Shown here piece by piece: positions 18,966 through 20,387 of a stretch of DNA of 20,387 nucleotides. Origin of the DNA: Lingula anatina (lineage: Eukaryota > Brachiopoda > Lingulata > Lingulida > Lingulidae); NCBI RefSeq assembly GCF_001039355.2, contig NW_019773938.1, positions 8,042 to 28,428 on the forward strand, written 5' to 3'. Position numbers and translations under genes: made by a program. The notes under the pieces are model-generated. The model ran no database searches and was not told where the DNA came from. It saw only the letters and a list, made by a program, of their open reading frames with translations. The first letter of the stretch is position 1. Every line of letters begins with the position of its first letter.

Positions 18966-19692
18966 GAACATTTCCAGAAAACAAAACAAATAAAAGAGAA
19001 TAAACTTTTTTTAAACTACAGTGATGCAAGGTCTGCATGGATTGATAATCAGCCAGATGCTCATTGTTATCCTTTTAAGAAGGATGGACAGGCGCCGAAA
19101 ACGAGAAAGTATGACTGTAACAACATAGAATGTTTGAATCCGTTTTCAGATGACGCATTCTGCAAAAAGTTCAGACAATTACTGCATCTTGTAAAAAAAG
19201 GCAAAATATCCGTTTTATAATTACCTCCAAAAAATGGATCGTTTCATGAATTTTAGGGGAAAAAACAATCGGAGGCTGATATGAGACCACTGTTGCCCTT
19301 AGAATTCCTTTCTGGTGAAAAATACCTCAGCACGGTCCCGTTTGAGAGTAAAAAATAATATTCTACGTGCCGAACACTGGACGATCTTTGAGTTTTTATT
19401 CTGCAACCAAAGCGATGCTTGTGCCTCCTTTCTACGACCGCGGCGATGCTTGTGCGACCTCTCTGCGTCCATTGAGCGACCTTGCAGCGTCCATCCTCCA
19501 TCGCGTTCTCTCTGCGATTGTTTTGAACATGCTCAAAACTTCGCGGCGTCCATGGCGTCCTCGGCGATGCTTGAACATTCTTTGTGCGGTCTTAGCGATC
19601 ACCGTGCGTTCTTTGAGCGTCCGACGGCTTCCTGGCCAGTTTCATGGTCGCACCAAAGATGCAGAAAGGACGCCGTCCAGTTTAAAGGGGGT
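18964..19692 (-). repeat. Right arm of the fold-back element
   Basis: Reverse complement of the left arm with scattered substitutions and about 60 bp less sequence, mostly from loss of two 31 bp units near 19400-19460. Short open frames in it differ from the left arm mainly at amino-acid-changing positions, so I do not call a gene. Confidence 0.88.
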
Positions 19693-19696
19693 TTAA

Positions 19697-20013
19697 ACAA
19701 GGCCAAAGGAGGGGGGGGGGCATAAAAAAAACAAAATGTATGACTAGGTAGAGCAATAGCGGAAATGTGACTTTTGAAAAAAAAAAATACTTTTCTTGCT
19801 GATAGTGCCAACAAGCAGATAGCTTTTTTTTTTTCATGAAAGGGCTTATGACATGTATGACGCGATGTCGGGTAAGGTAACGACTCAATTCAATTTTGAT
19901 CTGTTGCATAGTTGGTAAAGGATAGAGATCAATGACCATCCCCACCTAAGTATCATTTTAAAGACTTTAAAGTAGAGAAAAAATATAATTGACGACGCAG
20001 ACTAAATGATAAT
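19697..20013. other. Stretch without an identified gene
   Basis: AT-rich with several homopolymers (poly-G near 19710-19720, poly-A near 19778-19787, poly-T near 19825-19834). Nothing else is supported. Confidence 0.55.
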
Positions 20014-20121
20014 GACAAGCGATACTTTGTTGTCAAAATCAATCACTTATTCTAAACTATACCGGATGACAAGCAATCCTTTGTTGTCAAAATCGATCAC
20101 TTATTCTAAACTATACCGGAT
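20014..20121 (+). repeat. Two 54 bp tandem repeats
   Basis: 20014-20067 and 20068-20121 both start GACAAGC and end CTAAACTATACCGGAT, with a handful of differences in between. Confidence 0.9.
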
Positions 20122-20241
20122 TTTTTTGCGAAAGGTAATTTGCTCGGACACACGGGGTCAGCTCGTTGTTGTGGTGAACTGACGTGCGTCATCTGGGACT
20201 TGATCTCATGACTTGCCGTCACCATGGTTTGCTAATGGCTT

Positions 20242-20273
20242 GGTATATATATATAAATATATATATATATATT
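20242..20273. repeat. (TA)n microsatellite
   Basis: TA dinucleotides with one AAAT interruption, self-complementary. Confidence 0.85.
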
Positions 20274-20332
20274 GAGAAGCCGACTTTTTTTTTTACTTTT
20301 TATTAGTGTGATATTTTCAGAAACCGAAGGGT

Positions 20333-20349
20333 GGGGGGGGGGGGTTTAG

Positions 20350-20387
<38 letters not shown>
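20333..20387. repeat. G12-TTTAG-C38 homopolymer fold-back at the window end
   Basis: Twelve G (20333-20344), TTTAG, then 38 C running to the last base. The G and C runs can pair as a hairpin. Ending in pure C suggests the edge of a contig or a sequencing artefact. Confidence 0.9.

Larger units (their letters stand above)
17717..19696. mobile_element. Large fold-back transposon with TTAA flanks
   Basis: TTAA at 17717-17720 and at 19693-19696 bracket an element whose left end reads ACCCCCTTTACACTGGACGG and whose right end, on the minus strand, reads ACCCCCTTTAAACTGGACGG. The arms pair over almost their full length: 17721-18507 with 18964-19692, and an inner stem 18742-18800 with 18905-18965. 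TTAA target sites are known for piggyBac and Kolobok transposons, so this is probably a non-autonomous member of a TTAA-targeting group. I see no transposase. Long arms with internal tandem repeats are typical of fold-back elements. The superfamily is inferred from the flanks only. Confidence 0.75.

Noticed and set aside
18970-19220. Cys-containing open frame in the right arm without an early ATG (reads SAWIDNQPDAHCYPF...).
   Set aside because: The left arm's copy has two in-frame stops, and nearly all differences between the arms change the amino acid, so there is no sign of protein constraint. It resembles no transposase I know.
1-20387. tRNA, rRNA, bacterial operons or viral genes.
   Set aside because: No tRNA cloverleaf, rRNA core, ribosome-binding-site-led gene chain or recognisable viral protein was seen on either strand.

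Overview
This is animal (metazoan) nuclear DNA, most likely from a marine invertebrate. It is AT-rich and mostly non-coding, with many microsatellites and homopolymers. Its genes are split by GT-AG introns, and the two gene families present (olfactomedin-domain and C-type-lectin-domain proteins) are secreted or cell-surface animal families. A repeat beginning CCTCCGCCAAGGAGG is one I recall from many marine invertebrate genomes. I cannot fix the phylum. There is no sign of bacterial operons, tRNA, rRNA or CRISPR.

Layout. Bases 1-5650 are gene-poor, with simple repeats, one copy of a CpG-rich repeat family (826-891) and nothing I can call a gene. Bases 5666-6893 hold a 26-G tract and a ~600 bp unit present twice, joined at a single N; this looks more like two haplotypes placed in series than a real duplication. 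Bases 8127-13745 contain the main gene on the + strand. A 2.7 kb exon encodes a membrane or signal segment, a long coiled coil and a Thr/Ser-rich mucin-like stalk with a Ser-Gly glycosaminoglycan-type site. A 1.9 kb phase-1 intron follows, then one exon encoding a complete olfactomedin domain, a stop codon and an AATAAA signal. The joined product is 1163 residues. Bases 13792-14240 are a marine-invertebrate repeat with three ~121 bp internal repeats. Bases 14918-15171 on the minus strand are the last exon of a C-type lectin domain gene; it has no ATG and is easily missed. Its upstream exons were not found.

The right third (15346-19698) is dense in non-autonomous mobile DNA: CpG-rich palindromic modules sharing TATCTCGAAAG, a hAT-like element (17053-17324), and a ~2 kb fold-back element (17721-19692) bounded by TTAA on both sides, with arms of 750-850 bp. 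Its arms carry CG-containing motifs spaced 11, 9 and 11 bp, close to one turn of DNA, grouped into 31 bp tandem repeats. Next to it and in its loop lie inverted copies of a ~105 bp unit from the same family. The window ends in a G12/C38 homopolymer fold-back, probably a contig edge.

The olfactomedin protein and the lectin are both probably extracellular, but nothing here shows that they act together. The strongest leads are the mucin/proteoglycan-like olfactomedin protein with a changed cysteine pattern, and the helically phased fold-back element.
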